This document shows positions 42,604-51,549 of a DNA stretch of 64,000 bases, in pieces (the stretch's first letter is position 1; the number at the start of each line of letters is the position of its first letter). Position numbers and translations under genes: made by a program. This DNA comes from Altererythrobacter epoxidivorans (GTDB taxonomy: Bacteria > Pseudomonadota > Alphaproteobacteria > Sphingomonadales > Sphingomonadaceae). Location: positions 1,736,001 to 1,800,000 of the forward strand of contig NZ_CP012669.1 of assembly GCF_001281485.1 (NCBI RefSeq), in the 5' to 3' direction. The notes under the pieces are model-generated. The model made no database searches, was not told the DNA's origin, and was given only the letters and a program-made list of their open reading frames with translations.

Positions 42604-43667
42604 CCACCACGACCACACCTGAAAGCGCCGCCAGCGCATCGCCAGAGGCTCTGCCGCCGGGCCAGGTGTGGAGCCTTGCCGAACCTGCCCCGCCCGAGGA
42701 ACAGATCGAGGCAGCGCAAGGGCTGAAGGAAGCGGTCGCTGCCAAGAGCGAAACCGCAGCGGGCATCGTCGAGACGCTGGACAACATGGCCGTCAGCATC
42801 GGTCATATGCGTATTTCGGTGTGGGACGGCATCGTCACCATCGGCATCATCGTGCTGGTCATCACGCTCGCCTGGATCGGCAGCAAGCTGGCCAAATCTT
42901 TTCTCAAGAGGATCACCAAGCTCGATTCCACCCAGCAATTGCTGGCGGAAAAGCTGCTGACGATCGCCGTCTGGGCAGCCGCATTTTTCCTTGGCATCGA
43001 CCTGCTCGGGATCGACCTTACCGCGCTCGCGCTGTTTTCCGGCGCATTCGGCCTGGCCATCGGTTTCGGCCTGCAGAAGACATTCGGTAATTTGATCGCC
43101 GGCATCATCCTGCTGATGGACAAGTCGATCAAGCCGGGCGACGTGATCGCCGTGACCGACATGGCCGGAAACGAAAGCTTCGGTCAGATCCGCAAGATCG
43201 GCATTCGCGCGGTTTCGGTGACGACGCGCGACCAGCGCGAATACCTGATCCCGAACGAGAACCTGATGATCAACCAGGTCGAAAACTGGTCATATTCGTC
43301 GAAGAACGTGCGCATGCAGGTCCCCGTCGGCGTCAGCTACAACGCCGATCTCGACGCTGCGGAAAAGCTGATGCTGGAAGCGGCCAAGGGTTGCGACCGC
43401 GTGCTCAAGGCGCCGCCGCCGACAGTCTGGCTGAGCGAATATGGCGACAGTTCGGTCAATTTCGTTATCCAGGTCTGGATCGACGATCCCGAAGAAGGCG
43501 TCGGCAACGTCCGTTCGGCGGTGCTCAAGAACCTGTGGCGACTGTTCAAGGAAAACGACGTCGAAATCCCGTTCCCGCAGCGCGATCTCAACCTGCGGAA
43601 CAATGAACAGTTCGAACGACTGATCGAAGCGCTCGCCGCGCGTGAGGAAAAGCGCAGCAAAGGCTAG
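42600..43667 (+). CDS. MscS-family mechanosensitive channel
   Basis: 355 aa. Three membrane helices (about 75-100, 115-140 and 145-170). The pore helix/TM3 region GLAIGFGLQKTFGNLIAGI followed by KSIKPGDVI and the beta domain VSVTTRDQREYLIPNENLM are the MscS signatures, and PFPQRDLNLR closes the C-terminus. Opens under membrane tension to release solutes. Its gene is translationally coupled to the preceding PLP lyase gene. Confidence 0.94.
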   Translation: MTTTTTPESAASASPEALPPGQVWSLAEPAPPEEQIEAAQGLKEAVAAKSETAAGIVETLDNMAVSIGHMRISVWDGIVTIGIIVLVITLAWIGSKLAKSFLKRITKLDSTQQLLAEKLLTIAVWAAAFFLGIDLLGIDLTALALFSGAFGLAIGFGLQKTFGNLIAGIILLMDKSIKPGDVIAVTDMAGNESFGQIRKIGIRAVSVTTRDQREYLIPNENLMINQVENWSYSSKNVRMQVPVGVSYNADLDAAEKLMLEAAKGCDRVLKAPPPTVWLSEYGDSSVNFVIQVWIDDPEEGVGNVRSAVLKNLWRLFKENDVEIPFPQRDLNLRNNEQFERLIEALAAREEKRSKG

Positions 43668-43800
43668 CTTCCATATCGGATACCTGCGCTTCTGAAATCG
43701 CTCCTACCATACCGAGTAGCGGCAATTTCAAAATGCAAACTACTAGACCTGCGAGCCATTCTCGTTAGCGGAATCCCGCCCGTGCCCTGAATAAGGCGGC

Positions 43801-44571
43801 ATGAAAAATAGTGGCACCATCTATCTCGTCGGCGCTGGGCCGGGCGACCCGGACCTGCTGACATTGCGGGCGGCGCGCCTGATAGAAAGCGCCGCGATCA
43901 TCGTTCACGATGGTCTTGTCGATCCATCCATCCTCGCTCTCGCGCGGCCTGATGCAGAGCTGGTTTCGGTCGCCAAGAAGCGTTCGAAGCACACCCTGCC
44001 GCAGGAAGAGATCAACGCGCTGCTGGTGCGCGAAGCGCTTGCCGGGCGCGATGTCGTGCGCCTCAAGGGCGGCGATCCGATGATATTCGGACGCGGCGGA
44101 GAGGAAGCCGAGGCAGCACGTGCCGCAGGCGTGAAGGTCGAGATCGTTCCGGGCATCAGCGCCGCGAACGGAGCGGCCGCAGCGGCGCAGCTCTCGCTGA
44201 CGCACCGCGAAGCTTCTTCCATCGTCTCGTTCGTCGCGGGCCAGTGCAAGGGACTGACGGATCAGGACTGGACCGGACTTGCCGGCAAGGGAAGGACGCT
44301 CGTCATCTATATGGGCGTGAAAACCGCGCCGCAGATCGCGGAAAAACTGATGGCAGACGGGCTTGCCCCAGACATGCCCATCGCCGTGATCGAAAACGCC
44401 GCGCGTCCGCAGATGCGCGTGTTGCGGTCAAGCCTTGCTGGGCTGCCGGAAATGGTCTCGCACGAGCGTGTTTCCAGCCCCGCCCTGATCGTGATCGGCG
44501 AGGTCGCTTCGCGCAATAGCCGGGCGGACGATCCCGCCCTTACCCGTATCGCTATGGAGGCGGTTCGATGA
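43801..44571 (+). CDS. cobA: uroporphyrinogen-III C-methyltransferase (SUMT)
   Basis: 256 aa. Methylates uroporphyrinogen III at C2 and C7 to give precorrin-2. The N-terminal GAGPGDPDLLTLRAARL (from residue 11), the RLKGGDPMIFGRGGEEAEAA block and the substrate loop VPGISAAN are visible. It heads the sulfite-assimilation operon, so its main job is probably siroheme for CysI. The Met8-like enzyme that completes siroheme is at 5241. Its stop overlaps the next gene (ATGA). Confidence 0.95.
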   Translation: MKNSGTIYLVGAGPGDPDLLTLRAARLIESAAIIVHDGLVDPSILALARPDAELVSVAKKRSKHTLPQEEINALLVREALAGRDVVRLKGGDPMIFGRGGEEAEAARAAGVKVEIVPGISAANGAAAAAQLSLTHREASSIVSFVAGQCKGLTDQDWTGLAGKGRTLVIYMGVKTAPQIAEKLMADGLAPDMPIAVIENAARPQMRVLRSSLAGLPEMVSHERVSSPALIVIGEVASRNSRADDPALTRIAMEAVR

Positions 44572-44864
44572 AAATTCTTACCGGTAATGACCTCAAATCA
44601 GGCGCTGTCGTCTGGTGGGACGGAACGGGCTGGTCGCTCTATGTCGACGATGCCGTCGACGTCGGAGACCGTGCCGACGAAATCGCCAGCCGCGAGGAAT
44701 CCTCGCGCCGCGTCAACGTACCGTTCGCGATCGAGGCCGAGAAACAGGGCGACCGTGTCCGCCCCCTTCATATCAAGGACCGGATCAGGGCGCTTGGCCC
44801 GACTGTCCGTCCCGACCTCACTCTCAAACCCGCCGATCCCGACATCGGCAACTGGGTGATCTGA
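44568..44864 (+). CDS. DUF2849 family protein
   Basis: 98 aa: MKILTGNDLKSGAVVWWDGTGW at the N-terminus and RVNVPFAIEAE with PLHIKDRIRALGPTVRPDLTLK at the C-terminus, matching DUF2849. It occurs between cobA and cysI in many alphaproteobacteria, so a helper role in sulfite reduction is inferred, unproven. It overlaps cobA at its start and cysI at its stop (TGATG). Confidence 0.9.
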   Translation: MKILTGNDLKSGAVVWWDGTGWSLYVDDAVDVGDRADEIASREESSRRVNVPFAIEAEKQGDRVRPLHIKDRIRALGPTVRPDLTLKPADPDIGNWVI

Positions 44865-46495
44865 TGTACGCTTACGACAAATACGACCAGGCGATGGTTG
44901 ACGCGCGCGTGGAAGAATTCCGCGACCAGGCGCGCCGACGCATCGAAGGCAAGCTGACCGAAGACCAGTTCAAGCCGCTGCGGCTGATGAACGGCCTCTA
45001 TCTGCAGCTGCACGCCTATATGCTGAGGGTCGCCATCCCCTATGGCACGCTCGATTCCCGCCAGATGCACATGCTTGCCGATATCGCCGACAAGTACGAC
45101 CGCGGTTACGGGCACTTCACCACGCGCCAGAATATCCAGTACAACTGGATCAAGCTGGAAGATGCCGGCGACATCCTTGCCGACCTCGCGACGGTCGAAA
45201 TGCATGCGATCCAGACCAGCGGCAACTGCATCCGCAACATCAGCTCTGACCATTTCGCCGGGGCTGCGGCGGACGAAGTGACCGACCCGCGTCCCTATGC
45301 CGAGTTGCTGCGCCAGTGGTCCAGCTTCCATCCGGAATTCATGTACTTGCCGCGCAAGTTCAAGATTGCCGTGATCGCATCCGACAGCGACCGCGCAGCG
45401 ATGCGGCTGCACGACATCGGTATCCAGATCGTGAAACGCGATGGAGTCGTCGGAGCGGCATTCTACGTCGGCGGCGGCATGGGCCGTACCCCGATGATCG
45501 CACCCTGCATTCGCGAGTTCGTGCCGGTCGACCAGCTGGTCACTTATGCAGAGGCATGCCTGCGCGTTTACAACCGCCACGGCCGCCGCGACAACAAGTA
45601 CAAGGCCCGTATCAAGATCCTCGTCCATGAAATGGGCGCAGAGGAATACACCCGCCAGGTCGAGGAAGAATTCGCCCACCTGCTGGATCAGGGCATCGAG
45701 CCGCCATTGGCCGAACTCGAGCGGATTGCCGGCTATTTCGCAGACCCGGCATTTGAAAGCGGCTTGAGCGCAGAGCTGGATCGCACGGACCCCGATTTCG
45801 CCTTGTGGGTCGATCGCAACACCGTTGCGCACAAGGCTGCAGGTTATGTCAGCGCCGTGATCAGCCTGAAACCTGTTGGCGGCATTCCCGGCGATGCGAC
45901 GTCACAGCAGATGCACCTGATGGCCGATCTGGCGAAGGAGTACAGCTTCGATGAATTGCGCGTCATGCACACGCAGAACATCGTGCTGCCGCATGTGAAG
46001 ATTGCCGACCTGCACGCGCTGTGGACCGCGCTAGAGGAAGCTGGCCTCGGCGCTCCCAATCTCGACACGATCGAGGACATCATCGCATGTCCCGGGCTCG
46101 ATTATTGCAGCCTTGCCAACGCCCGCTCGATCCCGCTGGCGCAGAAGATTTCCGAACGCTTCGCATCCAGCGGCCGGACCGGTGAACTCGGCGCGCTGAA
46201 GCTCAAGATCTCTGGCTGCATCAATGCTTGCGGCCACCACCACGCGGGCCACATCGGCATCCTCGGCGTCGATAAGAAGGGCAAGGAAAACTACCAGCTC
46301 CTGCTCGGCGGCAGCGAGGCCGAGGACACGAGCCTGGCCAAGATCACCGGCCCCGGTTTCGACGAGGACGGGATCGTCGAAGCGGTGGAGAAGGCGACCG
46401 ACGTCTATCTCGCGCAGCGGACCGACGGCGAGCGTTTCCTCGATACCTATCGCCGCATCGGAATGGATCCATTCAAGGAGGCTATTTATGGCTGA
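44864..46495 (+). CDS. cysI: sulfite reductase hemoprotein (beta subunit)
   Basis: 543 aa nitrite/sulfite reductase. Reduces sulfite to sulfide with a siroheme and 4Fe-4S cluster. The cluster ligands are seen in CPGLDYCSLANARS and CINACGHHHAGH. The N-terminal ferrodoxin-like half-domains contain RGYGHFTTRQNIQYNWI. Reading frame starts inside the DUF2849 stop. The downstream DUF934 gene overlaps it by 8 bases, so the operon is tight. The electron donor gene is not in the window. Confidence 0.96.
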   Translation: MYAYDKYDQAMVDARVEEFRDQARRRIEGKLTEDQFKPLRLMNGLYLQLHAYMLRVAIPYGTLDSRQMHMLADIADKYDRGYGHFTTRQNIQYNWIKLEDAGDILADLATVEMHAIQTSGNCIRNISSDHFAGAAADEVTDPRPYAELLRQWSSFHPEFMYLPRKFKIAVIASDSDRAAMRLHDIGIQIVKRDGVVGAAFYVGGGMGRTPMIAPCIREFVPVDQLVTYAEACLRVYNRHGRRDNKYKARIKILVHEMGAEEYTRQVEEEFAHLLDQGIEPPLAELERIAGYFADPAFESGLSAELDRTDPDFALWVDRNTVAHKAAGYVSAVISLKPVGGIPGDATSQQMHLMADLAKEYSFDELRVMHTQNIVLPHVKIADLHALWTALEEAGLGAPNLDTIEDIIACPGLDYCSLANARSIPLAQKISERFASSGRTGELGALKLKISGCINACGHHHAGHIGILGVDKKGKENYQLLLGGSEAEDTSLAKITGPGFDEDGIVEAVEKATDVYLAQRTDGERFLDTYRRIGMDPFKEAIYG

Positions 46496-46955
46496 CCACA
46501 ACGCCGCCAATATCGCTGGCACCAGCCCTGACGACGTCCAGTTCCGGTTTCGGGACGACGAGGTCGCCGATCATGCGCAGGTGACGGTCGATGCCTTTCT
46601 CGACCAGAGCAATGCCGCTGCTGTCCGTATCGAACCGGGCGACGACGCACGCGCTCTGATCCCGCATCTGGACCGGTTGCGGCTAGTCGAAATCAATTTC
46701 CCGGTGTTCGGCGACGGGCGCGGCTATTCTGCTGCGCGGATCCTGCGCGAAGCCGGATACGATGGCGAGATGCGTGCGGTCGGCGATGTGCTGGTCGACC
46801 AGGTAGCCTACATGCGCCGCTGCGGTTTCGATGCCTTTGCACCCGACAAACCGCTGGACGAAAGCGATGTCCAGGCGGCACTCGAGCGCTGGCCCTACGC
46901 CTACCAGGCGGCTGCCGATGCGGAAAAACCCATCTGGGCGCGTCGCCATGCCTGA
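46488..46955 (+). CDS. DUF934 family protein
   Basis: 155 aa. Contains HLDRLRLVEINFPVFGDGRGYSAARILRE and VGDVLVDQVAYMRRCGFDAF, the DUF934 signature. The family is found almost only in sulfite-reduction operons and is thought to support sulfite reductase. AAGGAG precedes the ATG by seven bases. It overlaps cysI and cysH by 8 bases each. Confidence 0.93.
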   Translation: MADHNAANIAGTSPDDVQFRFRDDEVADHAQVTVDAFLDQSNAAAVRIEPGDDARALIPHLDRLRLVEINFPVFGDGRGYSAARILREAGYDGEMRAVGDVLVDQVAYMRRCGFDAFAPDKPLDESDVQAALERWPYAYQAAADAEKPIWARRHA

Positions 46956-47745
46956 ATCGGCGTCGAACCTGCGCGAGGCGGACCGCATCGACACAGGTCC
47001 GCGCTTCACAGACCACGATGCAGTGCGTCTCAATCGCATGTTTCGCGGCATGGGGACCGAGGAAATGCTCGAGGCCGTCATCAAGGACGACCTCGCCGGC
47101 GACCTCGCCATAGTATCGAGCTTCGGTGCGGAAAGCGCGGTCCTGCTGCACCTGATTGCACAGGTCGACCCCGGAGTGCCGGTGCTGTTCCTCGATACGG
47201 GCAAGCACTTTCCCGAAACGCTCGCCTATCGGGACGAACTTGTCGACCGACTCGGCCTCAAGAACCTCGTCAACCTGCACCCTTGCCTCGCCGAGCTTGA
47301 AATGCGCGACGAGTCCGGCCTTCGCTGGTCATACGACCCAGACGGATGCTGCGAATTGCGCAAGGTAAAGCCGCTGGCGAAGGCGCTGGCGAAATACGAT
47401 GCCAGTTTCACCGGGAGAAAGGCTTTCCAGTCCTCGACCCGGGCCAACCTGCCCCGTTTCGAGATCGATACTTCCGACGCTCAGGGGCGGCTCAAGATCA
47501 ATCCGCTGATCGACTGGAAGGCGGAAGATATCGCCGCCTACATGAGCTTGCATGAACTGCCACGCCATCCACTGGTGGAGCGGGGCTTCCCGTCCATCGG
47601 TTGCTCGCCGTGCACCCGCCCTGTCGCAGAGGGCGAAGACCCGCGTGCGGGCCGGTGGTCCGGATGGGACAAGACCGAATGCGGCATCCATACGCCCTCG
47701 GGTGAAGAAGGCGACCTGCCGCCCGGCTACGAACCGTTCCTGTAG
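46948..47745 (+). CDS. cysH: phosphoadenylyl/adenylyl-sulfate reductase
   Basis: 265 aa. Reduces (P)APS to sulfite. The PP-loop is SSFGAESAVLLHL; the cluster ligands CC in PDGCCELRKVKPL and CSPC plus the C-terminal GKTECGIH-like DKTECGIH are visible. The four Cys suggest a 4Fe-4S enzyme that prefers APS, by family rule. It ends the operon cobA-DUF2849-cysI-DUF934-cysH. Confidence 0.95.
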   Translation: MPESASNLREADRIDTGPRFTDHDAVRLNRMFRGMGTEEMLEAVIKDDLAGDLAIVSSFGAESAVLLHLIAQVDPGVPVLFLDTGKHFPETLAYRDELVDRLGLKNLVNLHPCLAELEMRDESGLRWSYDPDGCCELRKVKPLAKALAKYDASFTGRKAFQSSTRANLPRFEIDTSDAQGRLKINPLIDWKAEDIAAYMSLHELPRHPLVERGFPSIGCSPCTRPVAEGEDPRAGRWSGWDKTECGIHTPSGEEGDLPPGYEPFL

Positions 47746-47791
47746 GATCGACGGGGAGCGCCATCGGCACCCCCCGCACAATCAGGTCCAG

Positions 47792-48205
47792 TTATTCTGC
47801 AGTCGCTTCGATGCGTTCGACAGTGACCGTCGTTCCGTCGTCCGGATCGGTCGACACCCAAACGCCATTCTCGTCGATCTTTTCGGGATGGCATTTCTCG
47901 ACTGCACCTTCCTTGTCGTCGGTGGTGCAGTATTCGCCGGGCTTCTGGACCCAGGTCCCCGTTTCCGTGGTGCCGTCGGCCATGGTTGCAGTCCAGGTTC
48001 CGTCTTCGCGGACGTCTTCCATGATGACGGTGCCGTCTGCCCGTGTAACACGGAAATTGCCGTAAGCCGGTCCGCCATCGGCAGCCATGACTTCCGCAGT
48101 TTCGGCGGCAGCGACTTCTTCGGTTGCGGCAGCGTCGGGTGCAGTCTCGGTCTCCGAGCATGCGGAGACGGCAGCCAGAACGGCCAAGGCTATGATTTTT
48201 TTCAT
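47792..48205 (-). CDS. small lipoprotein, hypothetical
   Basis: 137 aa with a lipobox (VSAC) after an 18-residue signal. The mature part is acidic and has three repeats of a D-G-T strand pattern (ADGTVIMEDVREDGTWTATM, DGTTETGTW). No family recognised; acidic beta-rich lipoproteins of this type are common in sphingomonads. AAGGGG precedes the ATG. Confidence 0.8.
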   Translation of the reverse strand: MKKIIALAVLAAVSACSETETAPDAAATEEVAAAETAEVMAADGGPAYGNFRVTRADGTVIMEDVREDGTWTATMADGTTETGTWVQKPGEYCTTDDKEGAVEKCHPEKIDENGVWVSTDPDDGTTVTVERIEATAE

Positions 48206-48320
48206 GATTTTCCCCTTATCGTGACTCGAACAGGCGGCTGTTACCGCCATTGCGACTCGCGATCCCGCGCGACCTTACGCCGAACGTTGCGAAGTGGGAA
48301 ACGGAAGCGGTTCTTTCAGT

Positions 48321-49247
48321 TCAGAGCCAGCCGTGTTGCCGATACCATTCGGCCGTATGCTTCAACCCGGTCTCACCCGATATTTCGGGCGTCCACACTG
48401 CGCCCGGCACTGCACGATCGGATCTGGCGACCCAGTTGGGATGAGCCATGTATCCGACGCGGTCGGCGGTCAGCTTCGCCTTGTTACCGCGGGCCATCCG
48501 GTCCAGCCAGGCCGCAATGTCCATCACCGGGCGTGGCAGATGCGGCGCGAACACGCGTCGCCCCACGGCATCGCCGATCGCGGCAGCAAGCTCCTTGTGC
48601 GCCCAGCCCCCGACGCGGCCATCGTCAGGCTCGAATATCCGGCGGCGCACCAGGGCCGGTTGTGCATCGACGAGCGTCAGCAGAAGGTTCGCAAGGTCAT
48701 CGACATGGATGATCGAACTCGCGCCGCGCGGTGGCAGCGGGACGAAGCCCATCTTCGCCGTGCGGAACATCTCGAGGTAGTCGGTGTCGCGGGGTCCATA
48801 GACGCCGGGCGGGCGGATGATCGTCCAGTCCAGACCGCTATCCTCGACCAGTTTTTCGGCATCGGCCTTGGACGCGCCGTAGAGCGACAGCCCCGGCTCC
48901 CGCGCGGAAAGCGAGGATACGAAGACCAGCCGCTTTGCCCCGGCATTGCGGGCTGCCTCGATGACACGCCGCGTCCCTTCGACATTCACGTCGGCGAATT
49001 TTGCCGGATCGGGCGTGTTGGTCAGACCTGCAATGTGGATGATCGCCTTTGCGTCTCCGGTCAGGCGGTCGAGTGCGGCCGCATCGCCCAGATCGCCCTG
49101 GATCCAGTCCACTCCGTTTCGCGGGTCTGACGGTACTTTGCGCGCCAGTGCGAGCACCGGCAGGCTGGCATGCCCGGCTGCATCCAGCACGGCCTGACCG
49201 ACGAAGCCGGTGCCGCCTGTAATCGCGATTGGCGTGGCTTCGCTCAC
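48321..49247 (-). CDS. NAD(P)-dependent SDR, atypical type
   Basis: 308 aa. Starts ITGGTGFVGQAVL, a GxxGxxG nucleotide site, and has VFVSSLSAREPGLSLYGASKADAE with the catalytic Tyr and Lys. It resembles complex-I-subunit-like (NDUFA9-type) or uncharacterised nucleoside-sugar epimerase relatives. The substrate is unknown. It overlaps the proB stop by 4 bases on the same strand, so it is likely co-expressed with proB. Confidence 0.88.
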   Translation of the reverse strand: MSEATPIAITGGTGFVGQAVLDAAGHASLPVLALARKVPSDPRNGVDWIQGDLGDAAALDRLTGDAKAIIHIAGLTNTPDPAKFADVNVEGTRRVIEAARNAGAKRLVFVSSLSAREPGLSLYGASKADAEKLVEDSGLDWTIIRPPGVYGPRDTDYLEMFRTAKMGFVPLPPRGASSIIHVDDLANLLLTLVDAQPALVRRRIFEPDDGRVGGWAHKELAAAIGDAVGRRVFAPHLPRPVMDIAAWLDRMARGNKAKLTADRVGYMAHPNWVARSDRAVPGAVWTPEISGETGLKHTAEWYRQHGWL

Positions 49248-50359
49248 AGCAACACCATGTGATCGCGATGGACGACCGCGCTGCGCGGAGCATATCCCAG
49301 CCGCTGCGCCTGGTCTTCCGCTCGTTTCCCGGCAATCGACTGCACTTCGTCGGCATCGTATTCGGCAAGGCCCTGGGCCAGTTCCTCGCCGCGCATGGTC
49401 AGGATACGCACGAGGTCACCGCGCTGGAACGCGCCTGAAATGCCGACCACTCCCGCCGCAAGCAGGCTCGCCCCGCCCTTCAGCGCAGTCGCGCAGCCTT
49501 CGTCGACCCGAAGCGTCCCCTTGGGCGCCAACCGTCCGCCGAGCCATGCCTTGCGGGCACCATCGGTGCGCTGTGGCAGGAACACCGTGCCGCAATTGGC
49601 AGCAACCGCATTGGCGATGGGCGATTCCTGGGTGCCGTCGATAATCGCGAGCGTGATCCCGGCGCGCTCGGCAATCTGTGCGGCGCGCAGTTTCGAAGCC
49701 ATTCCGCCCGAGCCAAGTCCCGAGGACGAGGACGAGCTCGCCATTGCCAGCACGTCGGGCGTGATCCCATCGACTGTCGGGACCAATTGCGCAGCTTCAT
49801 CGCGCGGGTCGCGATCAAAAAGGCCTGCGACATCGGACAACAGCAACACTGCGTCTGCACCCGCAGCCTGCGCGACGCGTGCTGCCAGCCGGTCGTTGTC
49901 GCCGAACCGAATTTCCTCGGTCGCAACGCTGTCGTTTTCGTTGATGACGGGAACGGCGCCGGTTTCGATGAGCCTTTCCACGGTCGCCGAAACATTGAGG
50001 TAACGCCTGCGATCTTCCAGGTCCTCGAGCGTCAGCAGCATCTGCGCCGCGGTCATCTCAAAACCTGCGAAGCTGTTCGACCAGAGCCGCGCAAGCTCGA
50101 TCTGGCCTACCGCAGCAGCGGCCTGTGCATCGGCAAGGTTGCGCCGTCCGCCGTCGGGCAGGCCGAGTTTCGCAGCACCCAGGGCGATGGCCCCAGAACT
50201 GACCACGATAAGCTCGATCCCCTGCGTCCGTAGCGAGTGGAGGTTGCTTGCCAGCCTGTCGAGCCAGTCCACGCGAGGCTGCCCCTGCTCGACCAGCAAG
50301 GCAGAACCGACCTTCACGACGAGGCGGCGACATTGATGAAGATCGGCAAGGCTTCGCAT
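49244..50359 (-). CDS. proB: glutamate 5-kinase
   Basis: 371 aa. Phosphorylates glutamate, the first step of proline synthesis. The amino-acid kinase core has VVKVGSALLVEQG, SSGAIALG and FGDNDRLAARVA; a C-terminal PUA domain (about 290-371) is present. It lies downstream of obg, a common arrangement. proC is also in this window; proA is not. Confidence 0.96.
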   Translation of the reverse strand: MRSLADLHQCRRLVVKVGSALLVEQGQPRVDWLDRLASNLHSLRTQGIELIVVSSGAIALGAAKLGLPDGGRRNLADAQAAAAVGQIELARLWSNSFAGFEMTAAQMLLTLEDLEDRRRYLNVSATVERLIETGAVPVINENDSVATEEIRFGDNDRLAARVAQAAGADAVLLLSDVAGLFDRDPRDEAAQLVPTVDGITPDVLAMASSSSSSGLGSGGMASKLRAAQIAERAGITLAIIDGTQESPIANAVAANCGTVFLPQRTDGARKAWLGGRLAPKGTLRVDEGCATALKGGASLLAAGVVGISGAFQRGDLVRILTMRGEELAQGLAEYDADEVQSIAGKRAEDQAQRLGYAPRSAVVHRDHMVLL

Positions 50360-50423
50360 CGAAAGCGTCCTTAGCCGGATTTGGACCCTTTCGGGAACGA
50401 GGTTTTTCTTAGCCCCGCCCTCG

Positions 50424-51497
50424 TCAATCCAGCGGCGACCAGTCGTCTGCGTTCTCTTCGGCCATATCCTCGACCTCGTTGCCCTTGGTTTCGGTCGAAG
50501 TCCGCTCCGGCAGGTATTGCAGCACGGCGTCCATCAGCTGTTCGATGCCTTCGCCGGTTGCGCCAGAGACCATGAAAACCTTGTCAGCGCCGGCTTCCTG
50601 CAGTTCTTCAGCGAACCCTTCGGCCAGTTCCTTGTCGGCAAGATCGAGCTTGTTGAGCACGACGAGGCGCGGCTTGTCATCGAGGCCACCCCCGTATGCC
50701 GCCAATTCCTCTTCGACGATGCGCATCGCTTCTGCCGGGTCCTGGTCCCCGGTGCCGGAGATATCGATCAGGTGGATCAGGACGCGGCAACGTTCGATAT
50801 GGCCGAGGAAGCGGTCGCCGATACCGGCGCCGTCCGCTGCCCCTTCGATCAGGCCGGGGATGTCCGCCAGCACGAATTCGCGCCCCTTGTGATGCACCAC
50901 GCCCAGCTTGGGGATCAGCGTCGTAAAGGCGTAATGGCCGACCTTCGCCTTGGCATTGGAAACTTGGTTGATGAAGGTCGATTTGCCCGCATTCGGCAGG
51001 CCAACGAGGCCGACATCGGCGAGCAGCTTGAGCCGCAGCCACACCCACATTTCTTCACCTGGAATGCCCGGCTGGTGCTGGCGCGGCGCCCGGTTGGTGG
51101 CCGATTTGTAGCTGGCATTGCCGCGGCCGCCGAGGCCGCCTTCGAGGAAAACCTCGCGCTGGCCGACCTCGGTGAAGTCGGCGAGCACTTCCTCGCGGTC
51201 TTCGGAAAGGACCTGCGTGCCGACGGGCACCTTGATCACGAGATCGGGGGCAGATGCACCTGTGCGATCCTTGCCCTGCCCGTGTTCGCCGCGCTTCGCC
51301 TTGAAATGCTGGGTGTAACGGAAGTCGATCAGCGTGTTGAGGCCGGCAACGGCTTCGAACACGATGTCGCCGCCCTTGCCGCCGTTGCCGCCGTCAGGAC
51401 CGCCGTATTCGACATATTTTTCGCGGCGAAAACTCACCGCGCCGGGGCCGCCAGCGCCCGATTTCAGATAGATCTTGGCTTGATCGAGGAAATGCAT
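50424..51497 (-). CDS. obg: GTPase Obg/CgtA
   Basis: 357 aa ribosome-associated essential GTPase. The Obg domain MHFLDQAKIYLKSGAGGPG is followed by the G domain: G1 GLPNAGKST, G3 DIPGLIEGA with GIGDRFLGHI, G4 LNKLDLAD and G5 SGATGEG. An acidic tail ends the protein. The start is MHFLDQ, three codons after an upstream ATG. proB follows 64 bases downstream. Confidence 0.97.
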   Translation of the reverse strand: MHFLDQAKIYLKSGAGGPGAVSFRREKYVEYGGPDGGNGGKGGDIVFEAVAGLNTLIDFRYTQHFKAKRGEHGQGKDRTGASAPDLVIKVPVGTQVLSEDREEVLADFTEVGQREVFLEGGLGGRGNASYKSATNRAPRQHQPGIPGEEMWVWLRLKLLADVGLVGLPNAGKSTFINQVSNAKAKVGHYAFTTLIPKLGVVHHKGREFVLADIPGLIEGAADGAGIGDRFLGHIERCRVLIHLIDISGTGDQDPAEAMRIVEEELAAYGGGLDDKPRLVVLNKLDLADKELAEGFAEELQEAGADKVFMVSGATGEGIEQLMDAVLQYLPERTSTETKGNEVEDMAEENADDWSPLD

Positions 51498-51549
51498 GGC
51501 GCCCACCTATGCATTTCCTCGTCAAATTGCGAGAGGATTAGAGCGCGCC